DNA of 64,000 nucleotides from Kibdelosporangium aridum. Its GTDB lineage: Bacteria; Actinomycetota; Actinomycetes; Mycobacteriales; Pseudonocardiaceae. Made by a program: the position numbers and the translations under genes. The stretch is taken from NCBI RefSeq assembly GCF_900176515.1, contig NZ_FWXV01000005.1, forward strand, positions 247,360-311,359. Direction: 5' to 3'. Positions 1 to 7,675 of the stretch are shown piece by piece; position 1 is the stretch's first letter; each line of letters starts with the position of its first letter. The notes beneath the pieces are model-generated. The model saw only the letters and a program-made list of their open reading frames with translations. It made no database searches and was not told the origin of the DNA.

Positions 1-716
1 TTGAGTTCGAGGATCTCGCCACGAGCCCCGACGTTGATCTTCTGCGTCAGGTCACCCCGCGCCACCGCGGTCGCCACCCGCGCGATGTCACGCACCTGAT
101 CGGTCAGGTTCCCGGCCATCAAGTTGACCGAGTCGGTCAGATCACGCCAGATGCCCACACCACCCGGCAGCTGGGCCCGGCCGCCGAGGATGCCCTCGGT
201 ACCGATCTCCCGGCCGACCCTGGTCACCTCGGACGCGAACAGCGACAGCTGGTCGACCATCCGGTTGACGGTGTGCGAGAGGTCCAGGACGTCACCGCCG
301 AGCGGCCTGCCGTCGATCTCCACCGGCATCCGCTTGGTCAGATCACCCTCGGCGACCGACGTCAGCACGTGGTTGATCTCGACAGTCGGCCTGGTCAGGT
401 GGTCGATCAGCTCGTTGACGACCGAGGTCGCCACGCCCCAGCCGCCTGTGTCGTCCGTCGGACGCAGCCGCTCGTGCAGCACACCCTGGGTCGCGACGCT
501 GTCGCGCACTCTCAGCAGCTCGTTCACCAGTTGCTGGTTACGCTCCGCGATCTCGTTGAACGCTGCGGCGAGGTGCGCCGAGCGACCGTCGCCTGTGGCG
601 ACGATCCGGCGGCGGAAATTGCCCTCACGCAGGTCTTCCATCGCGGCCAGCAACCGGTCCAGCGTCGTGTCCTCGCCATCTTGGCTCACAGAATCTTGGT
701 TGATGTGCGTAGTCAC
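1..716 (-). CDS. poly-HAMP sensor histidine kinase, N-terminal part (cut by window)
   Basis: Open from a GTG at 716 to the window edge, giving 238 codons of the N-terminus; the stop and any kinase core lie outside. There is no signal peptide or membrane segment, so it looks cytoplasmic. The visible part contains repeated HAMP-like helices: stretches such as VAEGDLTKRM and VARGDLTQKI, each followed by a DLT/NLMAGNLTDQVR type helix, are typical of the long actinobacterial multi-HAMP hybrid kinases. In that family the HAMP stack relays a signal to a HisKA/HATPase and receiver module further along, which is inference here. It is divergent from the PP2C phosphatase at 859, and the STAS protein near 2.3 kb fits the same signalling theme. 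The family is clear; the exact architecture cannot be judged from the fragment. Confidence 0.85.
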   Translation of the reverse strand, partial: MTTHINQDSVSQDGEDTTLDRLLAAMEDLREGNFRRRIVATGDGRSAHLAAAFNEIAERNQQLVNELLRVRDSVATQGVLHERLRPTDDTGGWGVATSVVNELIDHLTRPTVEINHVLTSVAEGDLTKRMPVEIDGRPLGGDVLDLSHTVNRMVDQLSLFASEVTRVGREIGTEGILGGRAQLPGGVGIWRDLTDSVNLMAGNLTDQVRDIARVATAVARGDLTQKINVGARGEILEL

Positions 717-858
717 GGCGACTGCTCCCCGGATCGAGGCGGCTTACAGGGCTTACCTTGCCATGTTTATCCACAGCCGTGGTGGCAGGTCACCGCATGC
801 GTGGCGGCAGGCGCTACGGTTTAGAGACGTAGTTGCCGAAGCGTCAGCGAGGTGCGGG

Positions 859-2121
859 ATGACCGATGCGGCGGCATCGGCCCGTCCGGCCGTTGCCCAC
901 CAGGGTGATGCGGCTTTCCTTGCCGAGGTGGGCGGACGGCTCTGCGGCAGCATGGACACCGACACGGCCGCGACGGTCATCGCGGAGCTCGCGAGCCCGG
1001 TCCTGGCCGAGCGCGCAGTCGTGTTGTTGCCCGCGTCGCGTGGTCGTTGGGAGTGGTGGAGCCACGTCCTGGACGGCCGGTCCACGCATGGCAAGGTCAG
1101 GAGACTGGCTCCCTCGATAGCGCCCGTGCTCGCCAGAGCCATGTTCGCGACGCAGCCCACGGTCAGAGTGTTGCCGCAGGCCGAGGTCGACGCCATTCCT
1201 GGCACGCTGGGCGAGATTCTCGCCAACTGCGCCGAGGTCAGCGTGGTCCCCCTGGTCGCGGCGAACGAAACCTCCGGCGTACTGATCTTGGCCCGCAGCG
1301 AGCCGCTGGCCGAGCAGGACACGCATGTCGTCAGGGAGTTCGCCGCGCGCGCCGGAGCCGCCCTTGGCGCGGCCGCCGTGCTGGGCAAGGCACGCGCCGC
1401 CATCGAAGGCCTGGAAACCACACTGCACCCGGCCGAACTGCCGAGTGTGCCCGGCGCCAGGATGGCCGCTTTCTACCGTCCCGCCGCCGGTCCGCTGCAG
1501 GTCGGCGGCGATTTCTACGACGTGCACCCGCGTTCGGACGGCACGTTGTTGTTCCTGCTCGGCGACGTGTGCGGCAACGGCCCCGAAGCGGCGGCGCTGA
1601 CCGGCAGCATCCGGCACGCCCTGAGCGCGTTGCACCTGGTCGAACGGGAGCCGCAGCGGCTGCTGGACCTGGTCAACCAGACGCTGCTGGCCACCGGACG
1701 CAGCCGGTTCGCCAGCCTGGTGGTCGGTTCGCTGACCGCACGTGGCGCGGACACGATGCGCCTGGCGTTGGGGTCCGGTGGGCACCCGAGCCCGTTGGTG
1801 CTACGCGGGGACGGCCGCGTCGAAGAGGTGATCATCCCCGGCATGCTGGTCGGAGTGACCGCGAACGCGAAGTTCGGCCAGGAGTTCGTCGAGCTGCGCC
1901 GAGGCGACATCTGCCTGCTCTACACCGACGGCATCAGCGAGGCCCGTGGCGGGCCGAGCGGTGACGAGATGTACGGCGAGAGCAGGCTGCATGAGCTGCT
2001 GTCCAGCTGCGTCGGCCTCCCGATGGACACCATCCTCGCCAAGGTCGACGCGAGCGTGCGGGAATGGCTCGGCGGCAACGATCACGACGACATCGCGCTG
2101 CTGGCCATCCAGCCTTATTGA
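859..2121 (+). CDS. GAF / PP2C-type (SpoIIE, RsbU-like) serine phosphatase
   Basis: 420 residues. Residues about 10-175 look like a GAF-type sensory domain. Residues about 195-420 are a PP2C/SpoIIE phosphatase with the expected metal-binding motifs GGDFYD (216-221), GDVCGNG (235-241), GGHPSP (307-312), YTDGISEA (355-362) and a C-terminal DDIALL. Such enzymes dephosphorylate STAS anti-sigma-factor antagonists in partner switching. The STAS gene facing it at 2115-2495 is the obvious candidate substrate, though this is inferred from position. ATG 859 is chosen because GAGGTG lies just upstream; the same frame stays open far upstream (to 124), but that part is antisense to the HAMP kinase. The 3' end overlaps the STAS gene by 7 bp, tail to tail. 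Confidence 0.9.
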   Translation: MTDAAASARPAVAHQGDAAFLAEVGGRLCGSMDTDTAATVIAELASPVLAERAVVLLPASRGRWEWWSHVLDGRSTHGKVRRLAPSIAPVLARAMFATQPTVRVLPQAEVDAIPGTLGEILANCAEVSVVPLVAANETSGVLILARSEPLAEQDTHVVREFAARAGAALGAAAVLGKARAAIEGLETTLHPAELPSVPGARMAAFYRPAAGPLQVGGDFYDVHPRSDGTLLFLLGDVCGNGPEAAALTGSIRHALSALHLVEREPQRLLDLVNQTLLATGRSRFASLVVGSLTARGADTMRLALGSGGHPSPLVLRGDGRVEEVIIPGMLVGVTANAKFGQEFVELRRGDICLLYTDGISEARGGPSGDEMYGESRLHELLSSCVGLPMDTILAKVDASVREWLGGNDHDDIALLAIQPY

Positions 2122-2495
2122 GCGGCCGGCGGCAACGGGGAACCGCTCAATGCGGCCAATGCATCCGGGACCGTCGGGTAGAGCGGCAGGACCTGCTCAA
2201 GACCGGTGATCTTCAGCGGGCGGATGATCGGTGAGGTACCCGCGACGATGCCCCATCTGATGTTGCGGCGCTCGGTCTCGTGATGCGTCTCCACCAGTGC
2301 GGAGAAGCCGAGTGAGCCCATGAACGTCACGCCGTCCAGGTTGAGCACGAAGGCGTTGCCGCTGGCCACGCCCTGTGCCAGGCCTTCACGGAACGCATCG
2401 GCCGATGAAAGGTCGATGTCTCCGGTCACGTGCGCGACGGTCACCGCCGACTCGTGACGTTCCAGCTGGATCTGGATCACGTCGCTGCCGGACAC
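2115..2495 (-). CDS. STAS-domain anti-sigma factor antagonist
   Basis: 126 residues, the usual size of SpoIIAA/RsbV proteins. The STAS fold is visible: an N-terminal strand set (VTVAHVTGDIDL), then LDGVTFMGSLGFSALV around residues 53-68. Ser61 sits at the position phosphorylated by anti-sigma kinases in SpoIIAA. Unphosphorylated antagonists bind and neutralise an anti-sigma kinase. The neighbouring PP2C phosphatase would supply the activating dephosphorylation. The gene follows the YhjD-type membrane protein on the same strand after only 9 bp, so the two are probably co-transcribed. The cognate anti-sigma kinase and sigma factor are not in the window. Confidence 0.88.
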   Translation of the reverse strand: MSGSDVIQIQLERHESAVTVAHVTGDIDLSSADAFREGLAQGVASGNAFVLNLDGVTFMGSLGFSALVETHHETERRNIRWGIVAGTSPIIRPLKITGLEQVLPLYPTVPDALAALSGSPLPPAAQ

Positions 2496-2504
2496 GATGT
2501 CTCC

Positions 2505-3521
2505 CTACTTGCGCGTTTTCCGTCGGATGGTTCGCTGAAGCCACAGCGCCACCACGGCGCCTGCCGCCACCAGCCAACTAGCAGCCGCCAGGCGCAGTGG
2601 AGGCGCCTTGGGCCCAGCGGTGGTGCCCCCAAGGTACCCCGCGCGTTGCTCCGGTTGGACCACCACCGGGGTGGCTTTCGGATCTTCCGCGGTCGCGATC
2701 CAGGTCGCCACCAGCAGCAAGAGCCGTGCGACGAGGTAGATGAACACCAGCAGACCGATGATCGACCCGAACGCGGCGGTGGTGGGGGAGCGGCCGAGCA
2801 GGCTCAGGTACAGGTTGGCGCCGATCTTGAGGATCTCGAAGCCGACAGCCGCGGCGAGCGCGCCGCGCACGGCCGAGCGGGTGTTGACCTTCGCGCGAGG
2901 CAGCCTGATCAGCACCCACAGGAACACCAGCCAGTCCGCGAAGATGGCCAGCGGAACGGACAAAAGTGACAACACCGTCCCCGCCCACGGCTGATCATCC
3001 ATTCCCGTCCACCGCAGGACCGAGCTGTTGAGCCAGCTCCCGACGGCGGTCAGCGAGAAGGAGACCAACAGGGCGAGCGCCAAGCTGACCAACGCGAGCA
3101 GGTCCCACAGGATGGTCCGGAAGAACGGCAGCTGCGGACGTTCCAGGTCCCACATCGCGGTCAGCGCGTCACGCAGGGCGTTCATCCAGCCCCACCCCGC
3201 GTACAGGCCGATGACCAGACCGAACACACCGAGTGAGGCGCGCTGGGCTATGACGTTGTCATAAATCTCGGCCACGAAGCTGTCGAGACCCGACGGCAGC
3301 GCCTGGATGATCGTTATCCGCATGTCACGGGTGATCTCGTCGCTGTCGGCCAGGACGAAACCGGTGACCGACAAGCCGACCATCGTGATCGGCACGACCG
3401 ACAGCACGCTGAAATACGTGATCGCGGCCGCGTACTGATAGGCGTTGTGGTCGATGTACCGATCGATCGTTCTGACCAAGTGGTCGAACCAGGCGTATCG
3501 GTTGCGCAGCCGCGTGAGCAC
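2505..3521 (-). CDS. YihY/YhjD-type (BrkB family) inner membrane protein
   Basis: 338 residues with about six hydrophobic helices, matching the YihY/virulence factor BrkB family (formerly RNase BN). Typical features are the early AAITYFSVLSVVPI segment, the GLYAGWGWMNALRDALTAMW segment mid-protein, and a C-terminal FGSIIGLLVFIYLVARLLL helix. The last about 50 residues add another hydrophobic helix and a basic tail (RRKTRK). Family members sit in the cytoplasmic membrane; YhjD has been linked to lipid or LPS-related transport in Gram-negatives, but the role in actinomycetes is unsettled. It lies directly upstream of the STAS gene. Confidence 0.88.
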   Translation of the reverse strand: MLTRLRNRYAWFDHLVRTIDRYIDHNAYQYAAAITYFSVLSVVPITMVGLSVTGFVLADSDEITRDMRITIIQALPSGLDSFVAEIYDNVIAQRASLGVFGLVIGLYAGWGWMNALRDALTAMWDLERPQLPFFRTILWDLLALVSLALALLVSFSLTAVGSWLNSSVLRWTGMDDQPWAGTVLSLLSVPLAIFADWLVFLWVLIRLPRAKVNTRSAVRGALAAAVGFEILKIGANLYLSLLGRSPTTAAFGSIIGLLVFIYLVARLLLLVATWIATAEDPKATPVVVQPEQRAGYLGGTTAGPKAPPLRLAAASWLVAAGAVVALWLQRTIRRKTRK

Positions 3522-3604
3522 CGCACGATTCTTGCCGACCGAGGTGTAGTGATCATCACCAAGGGCACCCTGGCGTCAAACCTTCGAGTCAAGGAGGTCT
3601 TTTC

Positions 3605-4153
3605 ATGTCAACGGGTGCGATCATCGCCATCATCGTTCTGGTGGTGCTGGTGGCCGCCGCCGCGGTGTTCTTCTTAATGCCGCAGATGCGAAGCCAGCGG
3701 CTGCGCCGCAAGTTCGGTCCGGAATACGACCGGGTGGTCTCGAGCAACGGTGACCGGCGTGCGGCGGAGAAGGAACTGGCCGACCGGGAACGGCGGCACG
3801 CGGAGTTCGACCTACATCCCATCCCTCCGGAGAAACACGAGAAATACCGCGTCGAATGGACTCGGATCCAGGAGCGTTTCGTTGAGGCGCCGGTCGAGTC
3901 CGTGGCGCAGGCCGAGCGGTTGGTGAACGTCGTGGTGGCGGATCTCGGGTATCCGTCCGAGGGGTACGACCGTCAAATCGCCGATCTGTCCGTGGAACAC
4001 GCGAACGCGGTCGAGCACTACCGGTCAGCGCACGACGTCCGGTCGCAGTCCGACGCGACAACGGACGACCTGCGCAAGGCCATGATCTCTTACCGCAAGG
4101 TGCTCGACGATCTGCTTGAGCACCGGCCGCGGAAGGCGGTGCAGCGCGCATGA
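3605..4153 (+). CDS. membrane-anchored protein with shared YRV-W domain (unknown function)
   Basis: 182 residues. Residues 4-25 are one hydrophobic helix (AIIAIIVLVVLVAAAAVFF) and the rest is charged and helical, so it is probably membrane-anchored by its N-terminus. Residues about 78-115 (EKYRVEWTRIQERFVEAP, then AERLVN) closely match the C-terminal part of the next protein (EQYRVQWRELQANFVDEP, then AETLV), so the two share a domain. A strong AAGGAGGT lies before ATG 3605. The stop overlaps the next gene by 4 bp, so both are translated together. The function is unknown to me. A stress or envelope role is only a guess from the neighbouring signalling genes. Confidence 0.75.
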   Translation: MSTGAIIAIIVLVVLVAAAAVFFLMPQMRSQRLRRKFGPEYDRVVSSNGDRRAAEKELADRERRHAEFDLHPIPPEKHEKYRVEWTRIQERFVEAPVESVAQAERLVNVVVADLGYPSEGYDRQIADLSVEHANAVEHYRSAHDVRSQSDATTDDLRKAMISYRKVLDDLLEHRPRKAVQRA

Positions 4154-4818
4154 CGACCTTTGATCCCAGCAACCGCAAGCGCGACGAAGCTCAGCAAGTC
4201 GACCAGGCCGAAGTTCACGGGCGTGACCGTGCCCAGCAGGCCGACGACAGAGCCAGCCGTGCCGACGACGCCGACGCGCGGAGGCACGACCGGACCCGGC
4301 AGACCGACCAGGCTGACGTTCGCGGGCACGACCGGACCCGGCAGGCCGATCAGGCCGACGGCCGCCGAGACGACCGGACCCGGCAGGCCGATCAGGCCGA
4401 CGGCCGCCGAGACGACCGGACCCGGCAAGCAGACCAGGCTGACGTTCGCGGGGACGACCGAACCCGGCAGACCGACAAGCCCGGCGTTCGTGCTGAAGAA
4501 GCCCGGACGCCGGAGACACGGACTCCTGGTGGTGTCGAGAACCAAGCCCCGGTGGCGGCGCGGTCGAAGCTGTTCGGAGAGACCGAAGCCGAGCAGTACC
4601 GGGTGCAGTGGCGTGAACTGCAGGCCAACTTCGTTGACGAGCCGCGTGCGGCCGTCCGCGAGGCGGAGACGTTGGTGTCCCAGATGATGGATGCGCTGAC
4701 ATCTCAGCTCAAGGAGCAGAAACGGGCACTGGAGGGCGGATCGGACAGGGACACCGAGCAGCTGAGGGTGGCGATGCAGCGCTACCGGTCGTTGTTCGAC
4801 CAAATGTTGCAGGTCTAG
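4150..4818 (+). CDS. repeat-containing protein sharing the YRV-W domain (unknown function)
   Basis: 222 residues with no membrane segment or signal peptide. The N-terminal half is extremely polar. Residues about 46-115 are five tandem copies of a 14-residue unit of the form DRTRQ(A/T)DQADGRR. The C-terminal part (about 145-222) repeats the domain of the upstream membrane protein: EQYRVQWRELQANFVDEP, AREAETLV, then a long helix ending RSLFDQMLQV. It starts 4 bp inside the end of the upstream gene. A soluble partner or paralogue of the membrane protein, with a charged disordered spacer, is the simplest reading. Function unknown. Confidence 0.72.
   Translation: MTTFDPSNRKRDEAQQVDQAEVHGRDRAQQADDRASRADDADARRHDRTRQTDQADVRGHDRTRQADQADGRRDDRTRQADQADGRRDDRTRQADQADVRGDDRTRQTDKPGVRAEEARTPETRTPGGVENQAPVAARSKLFGETEAEQYRVQWRELQANFVDEPRAAVREAETLVSQMMDALTSQLKEQKRALEGGSDRDTEQLRVAMQRYRSLFDQMLQV
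4285..4494 (+). repeat. five tandem 42-bp units inside the gene
   Basis: Five in-frame copies of a 42-bp unit (14 codons) run head to tail; units 2 and 3 are nearly identical and units 1, 4 and 5 are diverged. The unit encodes a highly charged heptad-like stretch (DRTRQADQADGRRD). Because 42 is a multiple of three, copy-number change would alter length without breaking the frame. Confidence 0.9.
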
Positions 4819-4833
4819 TCCGGCGCGCCTGAC

Positions 4834-4877
4834 CCGGCTCACGACTGTGATCGTTTTAGATCGCAGTCGTGAGCCGG
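4834..4877. terminator. 19-bp stem hairpin overlapping a start codon
   Basis: Arms 4834-4852 and 4859-4877 pair along 19 bp with a single G-T wobble around a 6-base loop (gtttta). It begins 15 bp after the stop of the repeat-protein gene, so it fits as that operon's terminator, although no T-run follows. Its right arm contains the GTG start of the HNH nuclease gene at 4869, so it could also control translation of that gene. Confidence 0.7.
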
Positions 4878-5516
4878 ACTCGTTCATCGACCGCGGCGGC
4901 GGCAGCGGTCCTGCTGCTGGTCGTGCTGGCCATCGCCCTGTGGTGGCTCAACAAAGCGGAGTCGACTGCCCAACCTCCGCCGAATGCGACGGCTCCGGCG
5001 GATCTGAACGCGTTGGTGGTGGCGCCGGCCGGCCCGATGAGCGGCTACAGCCGGGACAGGTTCTCGCACTGGGCAGGCTCAGGTGCGGGAGATTCCTGCG
5101 ACACACGGGAAATCGTGCTCCAACGCCAGGGAACCGAGGTAGCGCGAGACGCCCAATGCCGTGCGGTGTCAGGAAAGTGGGTCAGCCCGTACGACGGCGT
5201 CGAGCTCCGCAAGGCCGCGGACGTGGACATCGACCACGTGGTGCCGCTGGCTGAAGCATGGCGCTCCGGTGCGTCGACATGGACAGACGAGCAACGCAAA
5301 CTCTTCGCCAACGACCTGGGCAACCCGCAGCTGGTCGCGGTGACGGCGGCGTCGAACAGGTCGAAGGGCGACCAGGACCCTGGCACGTGGAAACCTCCCG
5401 CCAGGACCTACTGGTGCACGTACGCGAAGAACTACGTCGCGGTGAAAGCTTTCTACAAGTTGACGGTCGACACGAAGGAACGCGACGGTCTCACGACGAT
5501 GCTGGCCACGTGCTGA
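4869..5516 (+). CDS. exported HNH nuclease family protein (DUF1524/GmrSD-C-like)
   Basis: 215 residues. Residues 11-28 are a hydrophobic export or anchor helix, followed by a Pro/Ala-rich linker. The catalytic region has DVDIDHVVPLAEAW (118-131, with the His of the HNH fold at 123), GNPQLVAV and NRSKGDQDP (163-171), the pattern of secreted actinobacterial HNH/DUF1524 nucleases. Four cysteines (77, 97, 183, 215) could form two disulfides outside the cell. Likely roles are DNA scavenging or envelope-associated nuclease activity; this is inference. GTG 4869 is the only start giving a full export helix, but it sits inside a strong hairpin, so the true initiation context is unusual. Confidence 0.85.
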   Translation: MSRTRSSTAAAAAVLLLVVLAIALWWLNKAESTAQPPPNATAPADLNALVVAPAGPMSGYSRDRFSHWAGSGAGDSCDTREIVLQRQGTEVARDAQCRAVSGKWVSPYDGVELRKAADVDIDHVVPLAEAWRSGASTWTDEQRKLFANDLGNPQLVAVTAASNRSKGDQDPGTWKPPARTYWCTYAKNYVAVKAFYKLTVDTKERDGLTTMLATC

Positions 5517-5525
5517 GCTTCGCGA

Positions 5526-6332
5526 TCAGATCGTGAACGGGAGTGCGAAGGCCACGTGTTCGGCCAGTTCACGGTCGCCTTCTGGTTCCGTCTGGCCGAA
5601 ACCGAGCTCGACAGGGATTCGGCCACCGGCCATCCGGGTGAACACAGTCGACGACATCGTCAGTGTCGCGGTCGCCGGTCCGGGCAGCTGCGGGACCACG
5701 GCGGCACGGCCATCAACCTGGACGTGGATCTGGCGGGTGACCGGGCCGTCGAGGTCGAACGTGACCGATGAGCCTTGGGGTGCTTTGGCTTTCTTGCCGA
5801 CGATGTACCCGAGTGCCAGCGTGATCTCGTCGATCGAGAGTTCCGCGGCGGAGCCCGCTTCGTTGCCCCTGCGGTCCACCGCTTCGCGGATGTCCTGCTC
5901 GTGCATCCAGCAGTCGAACACCCGGATCTGCATGAACCGTGCGTACGTGTCCTGACCGGCCGGTGTCCAGGATGGTGCGAAGAAGTCCTCTTCGGACATC
6001 GCGGTCAGCGCCTCTGCCCGTGTCGCGGTGATTTCGCGGAACCGGCGCAGGACTTCGGCGGGGGACTGGGTGCGCATCCACTCCACCCAGCATTCGTTCA
6101 ACGCGCCGATGTCGTTGCGTACGTGGGAATACTTGCCCGGGTCCGGCTGGATGGGCGGCTGCTTGCCGGACAGGCCGAGCTCCGCGCCGACGATGTGCGC
6201 GACCACGTCCTGCACCGTCCAGCCGGGCAACGGCGTCGGCGCCGCCCACTGTTCCTCGGGCAGGTCGGCCAGCAGCTTGTCGATCGACGACCACTCGTCG
6301 ATCAGGATTGCCACCCTCTCGGCCTTGGTCAT
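5526..6332 (-). CDS. maleylpyruvate isomerase family mycothiol-dependent enzyme
   Basis: 268 residues. The N-terminal DinB-like four-helix bundle is evident (LPGWTVQDVVAHIVGAELGL), with the metal-ligand type His in VAHIVG and a second HEQDIREAV motif (around residue 139), followed by a C-terminal beta-rich MDMPI domain. Members use mycothiol as thiol cofactor in isomerisation or conjugation reactions; the substrate cannot be told. It is the last gene of a three-gene operon, overlapping the DsbA-like gene by 4 bp, under a TetR regulator. This suggests an inducible detoxification unit. Confidence 0.88.
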   Translation of the reverse strand: MTKAERVAILIDEWSSIDKLLADLPEEQWAAPTPLPGWTVQDVVAHIVGAELGLSGKQPPIQPDPGKYSHVRNDIGALNECWVEWMRTQSPAEVLRRFREITATRAEALTAMSEEDFFAPSWTPAGQDTYARFMQIRVFDCWMHEQDIREAVDRRGNEAGSAAELSIDEITLALGYIVGKKAKAPQGSSVTFDLDGPVTRQIHVQVDGRAAVVPQLPGPATATLTMSSTVFTRMAGGRIPVELGFGQTEPEGDRELAEHVAFALPFTI

Positions 6333-7012
6333 GCCGTCCCTCCAGAGAAATCGATGATCTCGCCGCGGTTCACGCTCACCCAGTCACGGCCACTCAGATA
6401 CGGCTGCAGCGTGCGCGCGATCAGTTCCTGGTCTGCTTGTGCCTTGGGGCGTTGCAGTTCGTAGACGTGTGGCAGGTCAGCCATGCCGGTGACCACGTTC
6501 CACAGCTTCAACGCTTCCTCTCCGCGTGGCGGATCGACCAGTACCGGGCCGAAAAGCGTTTGCCCGTCGGCGAAGAACAGCGTCGGCACGCCGAAGCCGC
6601 CCGCGTCGATGACGCGTTGATGATCCGCTCTTACTTCGTCATGCGTTGTCGGGTCGGCGATTGCCTCGTCGAATACCCGAGGGTTGTCCAACAGTCGGCG
6701 TGCGGCTGAGGGGTCGTGTGGCTTCTCGCCGCGCATGTGGAGTGCTTCGCCGACACGGGCATACCAGGTGTCGAGAGCGTCCATGCTGTGCCGTCGCAGC
6801 GTCGCGCCGATCCGCATCAGCGACCAGCCGTACGACCATTCCCGCTCCCACGGGTGCTTCTTGCCCTCGAAGCGGTTGACCTCCTCGAGGCTGAAGAAGC
6901 GCCAGTTGACGGTGATCCCAAGCTGCGCCCGGACGTCACGCAGCCATACCGAAGTCTGATAGGCGAACGGGCACATCGGGTCGAAATGGAAGTCCACAGT
7001 GGAGCGTGTCAC
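6329..7012 (-). CDS. DsbA-family thioredoxin-fold oxidoreductase, single-Cys motif
   Basis: 227 residues with the thioredoxin/DsbA fold of the Rv2466c-like mycothiol-dependent reductases: an N-terminal strand then FDPMCPFAYQTSVWL, an inserted helical domain, and the cis-proline loop GFGVPTLFF near residue 140. The usual CPWC motif is reduced to CPFA, leaving only the first cysteine, which fits a mono-thiol mechanism or 2-hydroxychromene-carboxylate-isomerase-like activity using a low-molecular-weight thiol. It overlaps both neighbours by 4 bp, between the TetR gene and the mycothiol-dependent enzyme, so the three act as one unit. The substrate is unknown. Confidence 0.85.
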   Translation of the reverse strand: MTRSTVDFHFDPMCPFAYQTSVWLRDVRAQLGITVNWRFFSLEEVNRFEGKKHPWEREWSYGWSLMRIGATLRRHSMDALDTWYARVGEALHMRGEKPHDPSAARRLLDNPRVFDEAIADPTTHDEVRADHQRVIDAGGFGVPTLFFADGQTLFGPVLVDPPRGEEALKLWNVVTGMADLPHVYELQRPKAQADQELIARTLQPYLSGRDWVSVNRGEIIDFSGGTA

Positions 7013-7584
7013 ACCGGCTCCTTCAGGTTGGCGCTGATCAATGCCCGCACACCGGCGGCGATCTCAGCGGCGGGCCGCAGCCGCACCTTGGCGATCAGGA
7101 TCTGTCCCTGGATCTGCGCGAGAATCATCTGGGCCAGCTGCTCAGGCTCGACGCCGTCGCGCAGCTCAACTCGTTCACACGCGGCGACAAGCCGTTTCTC
7201 CCACCGGTCGAAGACGTGGGCGACATGGGCGCGCAGGTCGTCGTCGGTGGTGGACAGCTCGGCGGCGAGATTGCCGAACGGGCAGCCCACGATCCGGCCG
7301 AACCGTTCCTCGAACTTGCCTTGCACGAAGGCGACGGCGCCCGCGACCGCGTAGAGACCCTGCGACTCGGCCTCGTCGAAACGTTTGTCGAACTCGGCCG
7401 CGTGCAGGTCGATCACGGCCTTGGCGAGCTCGGCCTTGGACGGGAAGAAGTGGTAGAAGCTGCCTTTGTGCACTTCGGCCGCGGTGCACAGGTCACTGAT
7501 CCCGACCGAGGTGTAGCTGCGGGTCAGGAACAACTTGGCTGCCGACCGGACGATCCGGTCCCGCGACACGACCATGCCCGGCAC
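7009..7584 (-). CDS. TetR family transcriptional regulator
   Basis: 191 residues. The N-terminal HTH (residues about 8-55: RDRIVRSAAKLFL, then VGISDLCTAAEVHKGSFYHFF) is a standard TetR DNA-binding domain, and the rest is an all-helical ligand domain. It is the first gene of the operon with the DsbA-like and mycothiol-dependent enzymes. A near-perfect operator sits 18 bp before its start, so autoregulation is likely. ATG 7584 is used; the next Met (7575) is also possible, and the very short leader suggests a leaderless or nearly leaderless transcript. Confidence 0.92.
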   Translation of the reverse strand: MPGMVVSRDRIVRSAAKLFLTRSYTSVGISDLCTAAEVHKGSFYHFFPSKAELAKAVIDLHAAEFDKRFDEAESQGLYAVAGAVAFVQGKFEERFGRIVGCPFGNLAAELSTTDDDLRAHVAHVFDRWEKRLVAACERVELRDGVEPEQLAQMILAQIQGQILIAKVRLRPAAEIAAGVRALISANLKEPV

Positions 7585-7595
7585 GCTAGCGCGCC

Positions 7596-7624
7596 CTTGA
7601 CTGACCGGTCAACTAGATTGTCAA
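7596..7624 (-). promoter_or_regulatory. TetR operator and promoter of the mycothiol-enzyme operon
   Basis: TGACCGGTCA at 7602-7611 is a perfect 10-bp palindrome, in the common TetR-type context TTGAC-TGACCGGTCA-A. On the minus strand a TTGACA box at 7624-7619 lies 17 bp before a weak hexamer GTCAAG (7601-7596), so a repressor bound to the palindrome would cover the promoter spacer. Confidence 0.6.
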
Positions 7625-7675
7625 CTAGGGGCTCACCCGGATGTCCCGACGGGTTTTCTCCAGCACACTCGGCGT

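Noticed and set aside
124..858. Long N-terminal extension of the phosphatase reading frame
   Set aside because: This part is antisense to the HAMP kinase, lacks any domain, and a good start with ribosome-binding site exists at 859.
4160..4687. Second open frame through the 42-bp repeats (GPGRPTRLTFAG type)
   Set aside because: A repeat of 42 bp opens all frames; the annotated frame is the one that carries the domain shared with the upstream gene.
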